Source of the DNA: Lachnospiraceae bacterium
GTDB lineage: Bacteria > Bacillota_A > Clostridia > Lachnospirales > Lachnospiraceae
Length of the DNA stretch: 64,000 bases
Assembly: GCA_017626435.1 (NCBI GenBank)
Contig: JAGAIR010000002.1
Location: 124,001-188,000, forward strand
Direction: 5' to 3'
In this document: positions 1 through 9,542 of the stretch, one piece after another
Numbering within the stretch: the stretch's first letter is position 1
Layout: each line of letters starts with the position of its first letter
Notes under the pieces: model-generated
What the model was told of the DNA's origin: nothing
What the model saw: the letters and a program-made list of their open reading frames with translations, nothing else
Databases searched by the model: none
Translations under genes and position numbers: made by a program

Positions 1-1216
1 TCGTAGCCGCCTCTCCTGGCACATCGATGCCAGTCTTTTTCAGCACACCAAGTTTATTCAGATAAGTAAACACACCATCCACACCCAGTCTGGCACCAAC
101 TTCCATAAAGACAGGATTGCAGGAGTTCTGAATTCCCTGGACAAACGTTTCACTTCCATGACCTGTGGTTTTATGACAACGGATTCTTCTGTCCTCTACT
201 ATCTTATACCCCGGACAGTGAAAAGTATCCTCCAGTTTAACTACGCCAGCCTCCAGTGCCGATGTAGCAGTAAACACCTTAAAGGTAGAACCTGGCTCAT
301 AGGTATCACTGACGCAGGGATTTCTCCACATCTGGTTTAAAGCATCGTTCTTTTTCTTTTCTGACATAGTATCTGCATTTCCAGTATTCAGAGTATAAGG
401 GTCATTCAGATCAAATTCCGGTACATTGACCATGGCATAAATTTCCCCATTTTGGGGATTCATCATGATGATCCGGACGCTTTTCGCTTTCTTTGCCTCC
501 ATTACCTTTTCTGCTGCCTGTTGGGCAAAGGTCTGCATATTGACATCCAGGCTGGTATACAGGCTGCACCCTGCGACAGGTTCCACCCGTTCCTCTGCTT
601 TTCCTTCAATCTCTACTCCTCTCGCAGTAGTCATGGTCAGGATCCTGCCATCCGTTCCCTGCAGATATTCATCATATTTTACTTCCAGACCGACAATCCC
701 CTGGTTATCTGCTCCAGTAAATCCAATCACCTTAGACGCAAGATCTCCATAGGGATAATATCGTTTATAATCTTCATCCACCATAACTCCCTTCAATCCC
801 ATATCACGGATCTTGTCAGATAATTCCTTGTCCACATTGGTCTTTATCTTTTCGATGGACGAAACCTTTTCCACCCTTTTTCGCACTTTATCCTCTGGAA
901 GCTCTAACAGTTCAGATAAAACAGAAATTACTTTTTCCGGTTCTGTAATCTGGTTGTGTATAACGGAAATAGTAGATACCGGCTTATTTCCTGCTATCTC
1001 TGTACCATTCCTGTCATAAATAGTACCTCTTGCTGCCTTAATCGCTCTCTGTCTCTGATGAACATTCTTTGCTTTTTCTCCATAGTAATCCGCCTTTTCC
1101 AGCATAAGGTAGCACAGCCTTCCTGTCATTCCCAGCATAATGCAGGAAACTACAACAAACACAAATATCATCCGCTGCCTTTGTCTGGTTCTGCTCTGCT
1201 TCAAAAAATCGTTCAC
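1..1216 (-). CDS. spoVD: SpoVD-like class B penicillin-binding protein (C-terminus outside window)
   Basis: Membrane-anchored peptidoglycan DD-transpeptidase. The 405 visible codons start at a GTG (1214-1216) with a GAGG ribosome site eight bases upstream; an in-frame stop lies just before it. Residues about 16-38 form one membrane helix, followed by a PBP-dimer domain and the transpeptidase domain with the active-site STFK (serine near residue 310) and the SCN motif near residue 365; the KTG box would lie beyond the window edge. It is the second of two tandem class B PBPs after ftsI, 68 bases downstream, which is the usual place of the sporulation-specific spoVD in Clostridia. The name rests on gene order; the PASTA domain that would help separate SpoVD from a division PBP is not in view. 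Confidence 0.85.
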   Translation of the reverse strand, partial: MNDFLKQSRTRQRQRMIFVFVVVSCIMLGMTGRLCYLMLEKADYYGEKAKNVHQRQRAIKAARGTIYDRNGTEIAGNKPVSTISVIHNQITEPEKVISVLSELLELPEDKVRKRVEKVSSIEKIKTNVDKELSDKIRDMGLKGVMVDEDYKRYYPYGDLASKVIGFTGADNQGIVGLEVKYDEYLQGTDGRILTMTTARGVEIEGKAEERVEPVAGCSLYTSLDVNMQTFAQQAAEKVMEAKKAKSVRIIMMNPQNGEIYAMVNVPEFDLNDPYTLNTGNADTMSEKKKNDALNQMWRNPCVSDTYEPGSTFKVFTATSALEAGVVKLEDTFHCPGYKIVEDRRIRCHKTTGHGSETFVQGIQNSCNPVFMEVGARLGVDGVFTYLNKLGVLKKTGIDVPGEAAT

Positions 1217-1284
1217 GCGGCAACCTCATTCTACTACATTCCCTCTATATTTATTACCGATGTCTGTTTTTTATTCTCGCGGAG

Positions 1285-3306
1285 TTAATTATCCTCTTCC
1301 GTTTCAAGCCCGGTATCTTCCTCTGTATCATCCGCACTTGTCCGCGCCACATCATAATCTCCGTCTGCATAACCTCCCTCCGGCACTTCCAGAATAGAAT
1401 TTCCTTTTACGGTAGACGGAAGGGTAATTCCTTTCTTCCCTTTTTCCTCATTATCGGCTGTATCTGTTGTGTTGCCAGCAGCCGCCTTACTATTTGGATA
1501 GATTTCCAAAAGAGGAAGTACATCTTCCAGCAGATCACTGGCAAATTCTGTTGCATAGGTACTATGTGCCTGATCCTCCACATTTGGCTCATCAATAACA
1601 ACATAGATGACTAGTTCCGGACGGTTTGCCGGTACACATCCAAGGAAAGACACCAGATAATTTCCCTGTCCTCTTGGTGCTTTCTCCGCAGTACCTGTCT
1701 TTCCGCCTATTTTATAACCCTTTACCTGTGCCGGACTGGCAGTACCTTCTTTTACTGTCTTATATAAATATTTCCGTAACAGCTTACTGGTATCCTCTGT
1801 AATGACTTTACTTTCCAATACATTATCATTGGACTGGACTACAGCACCAGATTCACTGCATATTTCCTGCACCACATGGGGCTGGTAATAATTCCCACCA
1901 TTTACAACCGCAGAAAAAGCTGCTGCCATCTGTATCATTGTCATTGTCTGGCTCTGTCCAAAGCTGGAAGTAGCTAGCTCTGTTTCATGCATTGTCTCTG
2001 AATTAAAGATTGTACCCGTTGCTTCTCCCGGCAGATCAATACCCGTTTTCCTTCCAAATCCAAAACGGTTGACATAATCCAGAAACTTCGTTTTTCCCAG
2101 GGATGCCCCCAGTTGCATCAATGCGTCATTACAAGACACCATCAGAGACTGTGCCAGGGTAATACTTCCATGACCACCTGCACTATGGGCGACACACTTA
2201 ATATAACGGTCAGCCACCTGCTGTCCTCCATCACAGTTGTAATAACGCTTATTACTTGTCACTCCCTCATCCAGACATGCTGCAATAGTAATCGGCTTAT
2301 AGGTAGAACCTGGCTCATAAGCGTCACTGATACAATAATTTCTCCACAATTCATTGAGAGCCTCCAGCTGCTCCTCCTCTGACATCGCCGCCAGTTCTTC
2401 CACCGAATAGAACTTAGATAAATCCCTCGGATTGTTCAGGTCATAAACAGGGTCGGACCCCATAGCGATCACAGCTCCATTATTGGGATTCATCAGGATA
2501 CAGCCTACATTTTTTGCTCCGATGTCATTCATATATTTCTCAATATGCTGCTCCATAATTCCCTGTACATTAACATCAATTGTAGATTTCACCGTATATC
2601 CGTTAGTCGCAGCCTTTACCGTCTGTACCAGATTCAGCTCGGAATCATAATAACCATATCTTCGGCCATAGCTTCCATTTAACTCGTCGTTATACTGATT
2701 TTCAATCCCCCATGCTCCGGTATTGGTATCAGAGCAGAAACCAATCACATCACATGCTACCGTTGAATACGGATACTCCCGCTTATATTCATCCTCGAAC
2801 CAGACTCCTTGGATGTCCTCATTTTTTTCTTCCAGCGTCTCCAATTTTTCCACATATTCACTGTCCAGAGCCTTATACTCCTTCATCTGAAAATAGCGGG
2901 AAGTTGGATTTTCTTCCAGTATTTCATCCACTTCATCTCCTGAAATACCAAACACTGTTTTTAATGCATCCTTTGTCGGTTTAATATACTCATCTTTTTC
3001 CAGGATTGCTTTTGGATCCAGGATCAGATTATATACTTTCCTGCTGACTGCCAGTTTATTTCCGTGGATGTCCACAATATCTCCCCGTTTATACTGAATC
3101 ACATTACTGACATAACTCTGCTGCGCCAGCACCTTCTTTTGATAGCTGTCTCCTTTATTTTTGTTTAACATTACGATTCTTACGGATAACGCAATGCAGG
3201 CTAAAATAATGACACCAAACACAATGAGCAGCCGAATGCGCATTGTGCGGGTGCCAAGTTTCGTTCTATATCGGGTATCTACAGCTTTTCTACTCATACA
3301 TCTCAT
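1285..3306 (-). CDS. ftsI: Class B penicillin-binding protein, septal transpeptidase FtsI/PBP2B
   Basis: Cross-links septal peptidoglycan during division. The 673-residue protein has one membrane helix (about 23-46), a dimerization domain, and a transpeptidase domain with STYK (Ser334), SCN (391-393) and KTGT (536-539), all intact. The C-terminal 60 residues are acidic and low in complexity and no PASTA repeats are visible. The start at 3306 and an in-frame ATG at 3297 have equally good AGGA sites, so the N-terminus may be three residues shorter. It lies 20 bases after ftsL in the dcw operon and precedes the SpoVD-like PBP, from which it differs by having its complete active site in view. Confidence 0.95.
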   Translation of the reverse strand: MRCMSRKAVDTRYRTKLGTRTMRIRLLIVFGVIILACIALSVRIVMLNKNKGDSYQKKVLAQQSYVSNVIQYKRGDIVDIHGNKLAVSRKVYNLILDPKAILEKDEYIKPTKDALKTVFGISGDEVDEILEENPTSRYFQMKEYKALDSEYVEKLETLEEKNEDIQGVWFEDEYKREYPYSTVACDVIGFCSDTNTGAWGIENQYNDELNGSYGRRYGYYDSELNLVQTVKAATNGYTVKSTIDVNVQGIMEQHIEKYMNDIGAKNVGCILMNPNNGAVIAMGSDPVYDLNNPRDLSKFYSVEELAAMSEEEQLEALNELWRNYCISDAYEPGSTYKPITIAACLDEGVTSNKRYYNCDGGQQVADRYIKCVAHSAGGHGSITLAQSLMVSCNDALMQLGASLGKTKFLDYVNRFGFGRKTGIDLPGEATGTIFNSETMHETELATSSFGQSQTMTMIQMAAAFSAVVNGGNYYQPHVVQEICSESGAVVQSNDNVLESKVITEDTSKLLRKYLYKTVKEGTASPAQVKGYKIGGKTGTAEKAPRGQGNYLVSFLGCVPANRPELVIYVVIDEPNVEDQAHSTYATEFASDLLEDVLPLLEIYPNSKAAAGNTTDTADNEEKGKKGITLPSTVKGNSILEVPEGGYADGDYDVARTSADDTEEDTGLETEEDN

Positions 3307-3326
3307 TCCTATCTTTCCTGTAAAGA

Positions 3327-3911
3327 CTATTTGGAAGCTTCTGGAATATCTCCATACTGTTTCACCATATCGCTTTTTTTATTTTTATATTTATACACCT
3401 GATTGTCCACTGCCTGCACCATTCCCAGTTCACCAGTGGCAATTTTATATACCTCCGACAGATCAACAGAATCTGAAATTTTCTGATATGCCTCTTCGTT
3501 AGAAACCTTTGTCTCGGCAATCTGATTCTGCAGAGCAACAGTCTCATTTTTCATCTGGGTAATTCCCGACTGAATTCTCAGATAATTGAAACAAAATGCC
3601 AGAGTAATCAATGCTGCTGCCATCAAAAACACAAAAGAAGCACCGCTGATGGACGGCATAGCCACCGGTCTCTGTTTTGGATATCTCTTAGTACGTCTCT
3701 GTCTCTCTGGACGCTCTCTTCTCTCTGGGACTTCCTCTAACTGACGGGCAACATTTCCATAAACATAGGACTGCCTGTCCTGCACATTTCGTCCATGGGC
3801 ATAATGATTCCTGGTATTGTGACCATAGCTGCCTGTGGATACCCTGCGAGATACCGAACCGCTTCTTCCACTATAGCTTGTACCATACTGATAATTTGTT
3901 TTTGTTGCCAT
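3327..3911 (-). CDS. ftsL: FtsL-like cell division protein
   Basis: Bitopic division protein expected to join the FtsL/DivIC/FtsQ complex that recruits and activates the septal synthase. The 194 residues show a basic, Tyr/Ser/Arg-rich cytoplasmic region (1-85), one membrane helix (about 89-110) and a short extracellular coiled coil (about 112-150), the FtsL/DivIC plan. Sequence identity across this family is low, so position between rsmH and ftsI is the main support. The cytoplasmic tail is longer than in most FtsL proteins. A GGGG ribosome site lies eight bases before the ATG. Confidence 0.8.
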   Translation of the reverse strand: MATKTNYQYGTSYSGRSGSVSRRVSTGSYGHNTRNHYAHGRNVQDRQSYVYGNVARQLEEVPERRERPERQRRTKRYPKQRPVAMPSISGASFVFLMAAALITLAFCFNYLRIQSGITQMKNETVALQNQIAETKVSNEEAYQKISDSVDLSEVYKIATGELGMVQAVDNQVYKYKNKKSDMVKQYGDIPEASK

Positions 3912-4035
3912 TTGCTCTGCCCCCTGTCTACTCTGATTTCAGTCATTTATATCTTCTGCGAATCCTCTTTCTGTCTGACTGCCACGCTTTAAAAACATTT
4001 TTCCTGACAGAAACAGGCTTCACCCATTACACTCC

Positions 4036-4058
4036 GGCAGCGCCCGTATCGCGCTGCC
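4036..4058 (-). other. GC-rich hairpin in the rsmH-ftsL spacer
   Basis: An 8-base perfect stem (GGCAGCGC/GCGCTGCC) with a 7-base loop sits inside the 208-base gap between rsmH and ftsL. No T-run follows on either strand, so it is not a standard terminator. It could act as an mRNA processing or stability element that sets ftsL-ftsI expression; that is inference. Confidence 0.5.
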
Positions 4059-4119
4059 TTATTCAACAAACCACGGATCCCCCAATCCGCAAGAATTTGT
4101 CGTGCCGGTCCTACCGGTC

Positions 4120-5055
4120 CTATCTATGTTCAAATATCCGAAGTTTAGCACTTTTTGAACGTGGATTTATTTCCATCTCTTCATCGGAAGGCAACTTCGG
4201 TTTCCTCGTAATCACTTTTCCTTTTGATTCCTTTCCACATACACAGACCGGAAAATCCGGTGGACAGATACATGGATTTTCTGCCTCGCGAAAGGCATTT
4301 TTCACAATACGGTCTTCCAGGGAATGAAAGGTGATAATACAAAATCTTCCACCCGGTGCCAGCAGATCAATCATATCACTGATATTTTGTTCCAAAACAT
4401 TTAATTCCTGATTAACTTCAATCCGTATCGCCTGAAAAGTTCTTTTAGCAGGATGTCCTCCCTGCTTTTTCATCTTCATTGGTATGGACCGGCTGACAAT
4501 CTCTGCCAGTCTTCCAGTGGTCAGAATCGGCTCTTTCTGCCGTTCAGCCACAATATTTTTTGCAATATTTTTTGCAAATTTATCTTCTCCATATTTGCGA
4601 ATCACATGAAACAATTCGCTTTCTGTATACTCATTTACAACAGTTGCAGCAGTTATCTCCTGACGGTCATCCATCCGCATATCCAGCGGTGCATCCTCCC
4701 GGTAGGAAAATCCTCTCTCTGCCGTATCCAGCTGAAAGGAAGAAACACCTAAATCCAGTGTTATTCCATTTACCTTAGAGATTCCCAGTTCCCGAAGTAC
4801 GTTTACCATGTCTGCATAGTTACTTCGCACAATCTGCACCTTGTCCCCATAAGGGCTTAATCGCTCTGTGCTTGCTGCAATGGCATCTGCATCCTGATCA
4901 ATCCCAATCAGTCTGCCATGTTTTCCGAGCCGTTTACACACCTGGCTTCCATGTCCTGCACCTCCCAAGGTTCCATCCACATAGATTCCATCCGGTTTGA
5001 TTGCCAGACCCTCTATAACCTCGTCTAAAAGTACTGATTTGTGGTTAAATTCCAT
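4120..5055 (-). CDS. rsmH: 16S rRNA (cytosine-1402-N4)-methyltransferase RsmH (MraW)
   Basis: S-adenosylmethionine-dependent methylation of C1402 N4 in 16S rRNA. The 311-residue product begins with the family's typical [10 protein letters not shown] block, followed by the SAM-binding [12 protein letters not shown] loop, and ends with the basic SAKLR tail. An ATG at 5055 with GGGAGG five bases upstream is preferred over the adjacent GTG at 5058, where the spacing would be too short. It follows mraZ by 19 bases in the dcw operon. The stop codon lies in a 9-base tandem duplication, so a second in-frame TAG follows three codons later. Confidence 0.95.
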   Translation of the reverse strand: MEFNHKSVLLDEVIEGLAIKPDGIYVDGTLGGAGHGSQVCKRLGKHGRLIGIDQDADAIAASTERLSPYGDKVQIVRSNYADMVNVLRELGISKVNGITLDLGVSSFQLDTAERGFSYREDAPLDMRMDDRQEITAATVVNEYTESELFHVIRKYGEDKFAKNIAKNIVAERQKEPILTTGRLAEIVSRSIPMKMKKQGGHPAKRTFQAIRIEVNQELNVLEQNISDMIDLLAPGGRFCIITFHSLEDRIVKNAFREAENPCICPPDFPVCVCGKESKGKVITRKPKLPSDEEMEINPRSKSAKLRIFEHR

Positions 5056-5074
5056 CACGGCCTCCCATCTGCAA

Positions 5075-5503
5075 TTACAGGGAAATTCCTAATTCATCCA
5101 TTGCTTCTTCTAATGTGGCAGCATCTTCCTCCTGCTCCTGTTCATCCAGTGTGGACTTATCCCAAATCTCCACACGGTTCATCATGCCAATAAAAACCAG
5201 ATCTTTCTCCAGATTGGCACTGGCACGAAGCTTTGCCGGGATCAGAATACGTCCCTGCTTGTCCAGAGCAACCTCCATCGCCATAGAAAGGAATTGTCTC
5301 TGAATCTTTCTGGTGTTCTGATTAGAAGGCAGCTTTGATAGCTGGTCTACAAACTGTTTCCAGGCTTCCTGCGGATAAAGGTATAAACAACCATCAGCAC
5401 CCCAGGTCACGATAAATTCGTCCCCAAGTTCCTCGCGGTACTTCACAGGCACAATAGTTCTGCCCTTGGCATCAATGGTGTGCTCGAACTGACCCATGAA
5501 CAT
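5075..5503 (-). CDS. mraZ: Transcriptional regulator MraZ
   Basis: First gene of the dcw cluster; a DNA-binding ring protein that controls this operon. The 142 residues contain two AbrB/SpoVT-like swapped-hairpin halves, each with the D-x-x-GR-hydrophobic-P core (DAKGRTIVP and DKQGRILIP). The start at 5503 gives the family's standard MFMG N-terminus and length; the GGGAGG site is 11 bases upstream. The C-terminal tail is acidic. Its own binding repeats lie directly upstream at 5519-5563, implying autoregulation. Confidence 0.95.
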   Translation of the reverse strand: MFMGQFEHTIDAKGRTIVPVKYREELGDEFIVTWGADGCLYLYPQEAWKQFVDQLSKLPSNQNTRKIQRQFLSMAMEVALDKQGRILIPAKLRASANLEKDLVFIGMMNRVEIWDKSTLDEQEQEEDAATLEEAMDELGISL

Positions 5504-5518
5504 AACTATCACCGCCTC

Positions 5519-5563
5519 CCACTTTCTTGGTCTTTTATACCACTTTTTCCCACTTTCCACCAC
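5519..5563 (-). promoter_or_regulatory. MraZ box array (operator of the dcw operon)
   Basis: On the minus strand GTGG cores preceded by A-runs occur at 5560-5563, 5550-5553 and 5540-5543, exactly 10 bases apart, with a further core at 5519-5522 that merges into the ribosome site. Phased GTGG/TGGG-type repeats upstream of mraZ are the known binding sites of MraZ. They lie just downstream of the predicted transcription start, a position suited to repression. Confidence 0.75.
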
Positions 5564-5573
5564 TTACTTGTTC

Positions 5574-5602
5574 ATTTTAGCCTGTTTTTGGGAATTTATC
5601 AA
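5574..5602 (-). promoter_or_regulatory. Sigma-A promoter of the mraZ-rsmH-ftsL-ftsI operon
   Basis: On the minus strand TTGATA (5597-5602) and TAAAAT (5574-5579) are separated by exactly 17 bases. The predicted start point falls at the first MraZ repeat. Confidence 0.75.
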
Positions 5603-5765
5603 CCCCTTTTTCAGAATTTCTTAATTTCCCCACTCCTTCCAAATATATGTTCCCTTACTCTTTTTTGAAAATCCTTATCATCTGCTATTGCAAATCAGCA
5701 TTTCAATGAATCCTATTTGGAATCATGTGCAGCTTCAACGAAGCAGCTGCCAGAAATTTACATAG

Positions 5766-5793
5766 AAAAAAGACCGCCTATCGACGGTCTTTT
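5766..5793 (-). terminator. Terminator of the cls-ruvA-ruvB unit
   Basis: On the minus strand an AAAGACCG/CGGTCTTT stem with an 8-base loop is followed by a T-run, starting about ten bases after the ruvB stop. Confidence 0.8.
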
Positions 5794-5803
5794 ATGATGA
5801 AAC

Positions 5804-6799
5804 CTATTCTTTTTTCAATCCGAAATGACGGTAAGCCAAATCTGATGCCACCCTTCCTCTCGGTGTACGAAGCACCAGCCCATTCTGTACCAGATATGGT
5901 TCATACACATCCTCCAGGGTTCCGGCATCCTCTCCGATCGAGACAGCCAGTGTTTCCAGTCCCACCGGTCCTCCTCCAAAGTTGTTGATCATGGTCATGA
6001 TGATCTGACGGTCTGTATTGTCCAGTCCCAGCTTGTCTACCTCCAGCAAGTCCAGAGCAAAATCTGTGACTTCTTTTGTGATCCTTCCATCATATTTTAT
6101 CTGGGCAAAGTCCCTTACCCTTTTTAACAGCCGGTTCGCCAGACGCGGCGTCCCTCTGGAACGTCTCGCCAGCTCCATGGCACCTTCCCTGTCTATCTCT
6201 ACATTCAACACATCAGCAGAGTGACAGACAATCTTTGTCAGTTCCTCCGGGGTATAAAACTCCAGACGGTTTACCACTCCAAAACGGTCTCTCAACGGTG
6301 CCGATAGCATTCCTGCCCTGGTAGTAGCCCCGATCAGAGTAAATTTCGGCAGGTCTAAACGGATGGAACGGACGGATGGCCCTTTTCCAATGACCACATC
6401 GATAACATAATCCTCCATGGCAGGATACAGTACTTCCTCCACCTGACGGTTCAACCGATGGATCTCATCCACAAAAAGTACGTCTCCATCCTGCAATTTG
6501 CTTAAAATGGCTGCCATCTCTCCCGGCTTTTCGATTGCCGGACCAGCTGTGACTTTGATATTGACACCCATCTCATTGGCAACAATCCCTGCAAGAGTTG
6601 TTTTCCCCAGACCCGGCGGTCCGTACAGCAGCACATGGTCCAGAGATTCCCCTCTCTGTTTTGCCGCCTCAATATAGATAGCCAGATTTTCTTTCACTTT
6701 TTTCTGACCGATGTATTCTTCTAAATGCTGAGGTCGAAGGGTCGATTCAATTTTCTCATCCTCCGCTGTATATTCCGTTGTAATCGTTCTCTTTGCCAT
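5804..6799 (-). CDS. ruvB: Holliday junction branch migration ATPase RuvB
   Basis: Hexameric AAA+ motor that, with RuvA, drives branch migration of Holliday junctions. The 331 residues show Walker A (GPPGLGKTT), Walker B (FVDEIHRL), the GATTRAG sensor region and a C-terminal winged helix ending in the TPRGR block. The ATG at 6799 gives the normal RuvB start ([10 protein letters not shown]) with a GGGGA site; the longer open frame upstream is not family-like. It follows ruvA by 76 bases and ends at a clear terminator. Confidence 0.97.
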   Translation of the reverse strand: MAKRTITTEYTAEDEKIESTLRPQHLEEYIGQKKVKENLAIYIEAAKQRGESLDHVLLYGPPGLGKTTLAGIVANEMGVNIKVTAGPAIEKPGEMAAILSKLQDGDVLFVDEIHRLNRQVEEVLYPAMEDYVIDVVIGKGPSVRSIRLDLPKFTLIGATTRAGMLSAPLRDRFGVVNRLEFYTPEELTKIVCHSADVLNVEIDREGAMELARRSRGTPRLANRLLKRVRDFAQIKYDGRITKEVTDFALDLLEVDKLGLDNTDRQIIMTMINNFGGGPVGLETLAVSIGEDAGTLEDVYEPYLVQNGLVLRTPRGRVASDLAYRHFGLKKE

Positions 6800-6875
6800 A
6801 GTTTCCCCATTCTGCACATGCTTTTTGCACATCATCCAGATCCAGGCATGCGCGCACAATCAATTTTCTTTCTGT

Positions 6876-7493
6876 TTACAGGTTTTTCAGACTCCGTTTC
6901 AACAGTTCTTCTGTGGAAATGCCATCTGAAATATCTACCTGCCGGACTGCTTTCATTGCCTCTGACGCCGGATATCCCAACGCGACCAGAGCCTCTACCG
7001 CTTCTGAAACCATCTTTCCGTGTTTTTCATCCTTTCCTTCACTCTGGTTGTCTGCCACACCTCGTTCCAGAGCATGTTCTACTACATCTTTTATTTTAAG
7101 CTTATCCTTCAGCTCCAAAATCAACTTGCCTGCTGTCTTAGCACCGATTCCCGGTGCCTTGGATATACTCTTTGCATCATCTGCCAACACTGCAAAGCGC
7201 AGATCATCGGCAGTCATCACACTGAGAATACCCAGCCCACCCTTGGGACCAATCCCGTTTACTGTAATCAGCTGCCGGAACACTTCTAAATCATCCATAG
7301 ATAAAAAACCAAACAGCTGCAAAATATCTTCTCTCACATGAAGATACGTATAAATTTTTACTTCTCTGCCCAATGCAGGCATGTGTTCCAGAACAGACGC
7401 CGGAACACTGATGTGATAACCAATCCCATGATTATCTACTACAACAGCATTTTCTCCCACCGCCGCTAAAGTCCCTTGAATATATTGAATCAT
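6876..7493 (-). CDS. ruvA: Holliday junction DNA-binding protein RuvA
   Basis: Tetrameric junction-binding partner of RuvB. The 205-residue product has the N-terminal OB-fold (MIQYIQGTL start), two helix-hairpin-helix motifs (ITVNGIGPKGGLGIL and APGIGAKTAGKLILEL) and the flexible C-terminal domain III that contacts RuvB. GAGGAG lies four bases before the ATG. No ruvC is adjacent, as is usual in Firmicutes. Confidence 0.96.
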   Translation of the reverse strand: MIQYIQGTLAAVGENAVVVDNHGIGYHISVPASVLEHMPALGREVKIYTYLHVREDILQLFGFLSMDDLEVFRQLITVNGIGPKGGLGILSVMTADDLRFAVLADDAKSISKAPGIGAKTAGKLILELKDKLKIKDVVEHALERGVADNQSEGKDEKHGKMVSEAVEALVALGYPASEAMKAVRQVDISDGISTEELLKRSLKNL

Positions 7494-7508
7494 TTTGCTC
7501 CTCTTTTC

Positions 7509-7760
7509 TTAATCCGGCAACTGGCTAAAGCTTCCTTTCGATGTAGAGAGCCAGCCTTCTTCCATAAATTTAATGATTTCATAGGGATGAATCCCCAACT
7601 CCTGGGAAATCTGCAGCGCATTGCTGTTTGGATACAGTTTCAGATATTGTACGATATCATCCAGCTGACTGTCATCCTCACCACGGCAATCCCGGCAGCA
7701 CAGAGTCCGTATTTTTGACTTGAACACCTTATGACAGTGTTTGCATACATTAGTATACAT
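7509..7760 (-). CDS. Small zinc-ribbon protein with helix-turn-helix-like tail
   Basis: An 83-residue protein of unknown role. The N-terminus has two Cys pairs (CKHC and CCRDC) that look like a zinc ribbon; the C-terminal half (about 40-70) is predicted helical and looks like a winged or MerR-type HTH segment. The ATG at 7760 has GAGGAG eight bases upstream and is preferred over the GTG at 7766. It is sandwiched with tiny gaps between cls and ruvA, so it is probably co-transcribed. It resembles the small YvyF-like flagellar-operon proteins in layout, but no motility genes are near and no function is claimed. Confidence 0.75.
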   Translation of the reverse strand: MYTNVCKHCHKVFKSKIRTLCCRDCRGEDDSQLDDIVQYLKLYPNSNALQISQELGIHPYEIIKFMEEGWLSTSKGSFSQLPD

Positions 7761-7781
7761 AGGCACAACTCCTCTTCCAAT

Positions 7782-9443
7782 TTAAAATAAAGTGGAAAAT
7801 AAATTTAATATTGGCTGCATTATTTTCCAGTGTAATGGTCTGTTTAACCATTCTTCATAAGTTATTTCCCTGCTCTGTGCAAATGTCTCCTCAAAATCCC
7901 GGTAAATATCTGCCTGTATCTTTTCCCCAGACATCCAGACACCATTTTCATAATGAAGATAAAAGCTCCGGTAATCCATATTAATCGTCCCTACAATGGC
8001 AGCATCCTCTGTCAGGATCTGCTTGGCATGGATAAATCCCGGCGTGTATTCATAAATCCGGACGCCTCCCTGAAGCAATGTACCATAATTATAATTTGTT
8101 AAAATCTTTACCTGCTTCTTATCCGGAATATTCGGTGTAATGATCCGCACATCCACTCCTCTGTGCGCTGCCTCGATCAGCGACTGTTTCATATAGTCCT
8201 CGATAACCAGATAAGGTGTCATGATATACAAATACTGGTCAGAATAAATGATCATCTGATTGTACAGGCTTTCAATCGGGTTTTTGGGATTGTTGGCAGG
8301 TCCGTCAGAAATCACTTCACACCAGGTATCTCCTTTTACTTCCGGTGTCACCTTATATTTCAGATAATCCACATGTTCCTTGTCATGTCCGCTTGCTTCC
8401 CACATCTGAAGAAATACTACCGTAAGATCCCAGACCGACTCTCCCTGCAGCTTCACTCCGGTATCCTTCCAGACACCGAAGCGCTCCACCAGATTAGCAT
8501 ATTCATCCGCAATATTAAATCCTCCGGTATATCCTACTTTTCCATCAATAACCATGATTTTCTGATGAGAACGGTAATTCATATAAAGTTTGCCGGTATA
8601 TTTGTGGATTGGATTAAACACCCGGACTTCAAAGCCTTCATGCTCCAGAATCTGCTTAAAATATTTCCGTGTACGGATAGCTGCGCCAAAATCATCATAA
8701 AGGAATTTCACTTCAACACCCTCTGCCAGCTTATCCTTTAATATCTGATGAAGCTTGTCCCAGATACCGCCTTCTGCTACAATAAAGAAATCAATCAAAA
8801 TAAAATGCTCTGCATGTTCCAATTCCCGGAATATCGATTCAAAAGCATCTTCTCCCATAGGAAAAAACTCTACCTCATTATTTTTAGTGAGAGTAAATCC
8901 CTCTGACGACATGTATTTTACCATCCGCCCAGCAACCTGATGCTGGCTGATATATTCCTCCCAGGCCTTCTCATCCTGTATCAGAAATTTCCTTCCATAG
9001 CTGATCTGATGCATAATATAAGTATCCAGCCGCTTTCTATTACCACCAGAACGTCCCCAGAGGTAATACATAAAATATCCGGAAATCGGAAGCAGCATAA
9101 CGATTGAAATCCACGCCATGCGGTAAGATGGACTCTGGTTCCTGTTGATCAGAGAAACAATTCCCACAACAGAGCATACTTCCAATATAAAATACCAGAA
9201 TAATGTCCCAGTCTGCAACAAAAAAGGAAGGATAATGATCACCAGCATCTGTACAAATACGATCAAAGCAGTAACCACAACACGCAGAAATCCACTGAAA
9301 TTATTCTGCACCCGTCCCTTTAAGTCTTTTAGATAACTCTCCTCTCTCTCCTCTTCTTGAAAATATTTATCGTTTCCTCTTTTCTGGTTTCGTCGATCCC
9401 ATTTTTCGTAGGCAGCATCCACATTGAAAATTTTTTTCTCCAC
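7782..9443 (-). CDS. cls: Cardiolipin synthase (phospholipase D family)
   Basis: Transfers a phosphatidyl group between two phosphatidylglycerols to form cardiolipin. The 553-residue form has three membrane helices near residues 53-76, 80-98 and 109-129, then two HKD catalytic motifs (HQKIMVIDG, His293; HAKQILTED, His472). The start is set at the GTG 9441-9443 with an AAAGGAG site ten bases upstream, because a strong promoter (9486-9514) lies inside the longer open frame that reaches 9530. First gene of a unit with the zinc-ribbon protein, ruvA and ruvB. Confidence 0.9.
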   Translation of the reverse strand: MEKKIFNVDAAYEKWDRRNQKRGNDKYFQEEEREESYLKDLKGRVQNNFSGFLRVVVTALIVFVQMLVIIILPFLLQTGTLFWYFILEVCSVVGIVSLINRNQSPSYRMAWISIVMLLPISGYFMYYLWGRSGGNRKRLDTYIMHQISYGRKFLIQDEKAWEEYISQHQVAGRMVKYMSSEGFTLTKNNEVEFFPMGEDAFESIFRELEHAEHFILIDFFIVAEGGIWDKLHQILKDKLAEGVEVKFLYDDFGAAIRTRKYFKQILEHEGFEVRVFNPIHKYTGKLYMNYRSHQKIMVIDGKVGYTGGFNIADEYANLVERFGVWKDTGVKLQGESVWDLTVVFLQMWEASGHDKEHVDYLKYKVTPEVKGDTWCEVISDGPANNPKNPIESLYNQMIIYSDQYLYIMTPYLVIEDYMKQSLIEAAHRGVDVRIITPNIPDKKQVKILTNYNYGTLLQGGVRIYEYTPGFIHAKQILTEDAAIVGTINMDYRSFYLHYENGVWMSGEKIQADIYRDFEETFAQSREITYEEWLNRPLHWKIMQPILNLFSTLF

Positions 9444-9485
9444 GTCTGGTCTGCTCCTTTCCTGCTCTCTACTATAATGATACCC

Positions 9486-9514
9486 ATTATATGACATTCC
9501 TGTCCAAAACTCAA
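9486..9514 (-). promoter_or_regulatory. Sigma-A promoter of the cls-ruvA-ruvB unit
   Basis: TTGAGT (9509-9514) and a perfect TATAAT (9486-9491) on the minus strand are 17 bases apart. Transcription would begin about 35-40 bases before the GTG start of cls, which rules out the longer reading of that gene. Confidence 0.7.
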
Positions 9515-9542
9515 ATAAAACTCTTCTCATCCTGACAAATTA

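Noticed and set aside
3912..4119. A missing small gene between rsmH and ftsL.
   Set aside because: All frames are short and lack ribosome sites; only the hairpin and tandem duplication stand out.
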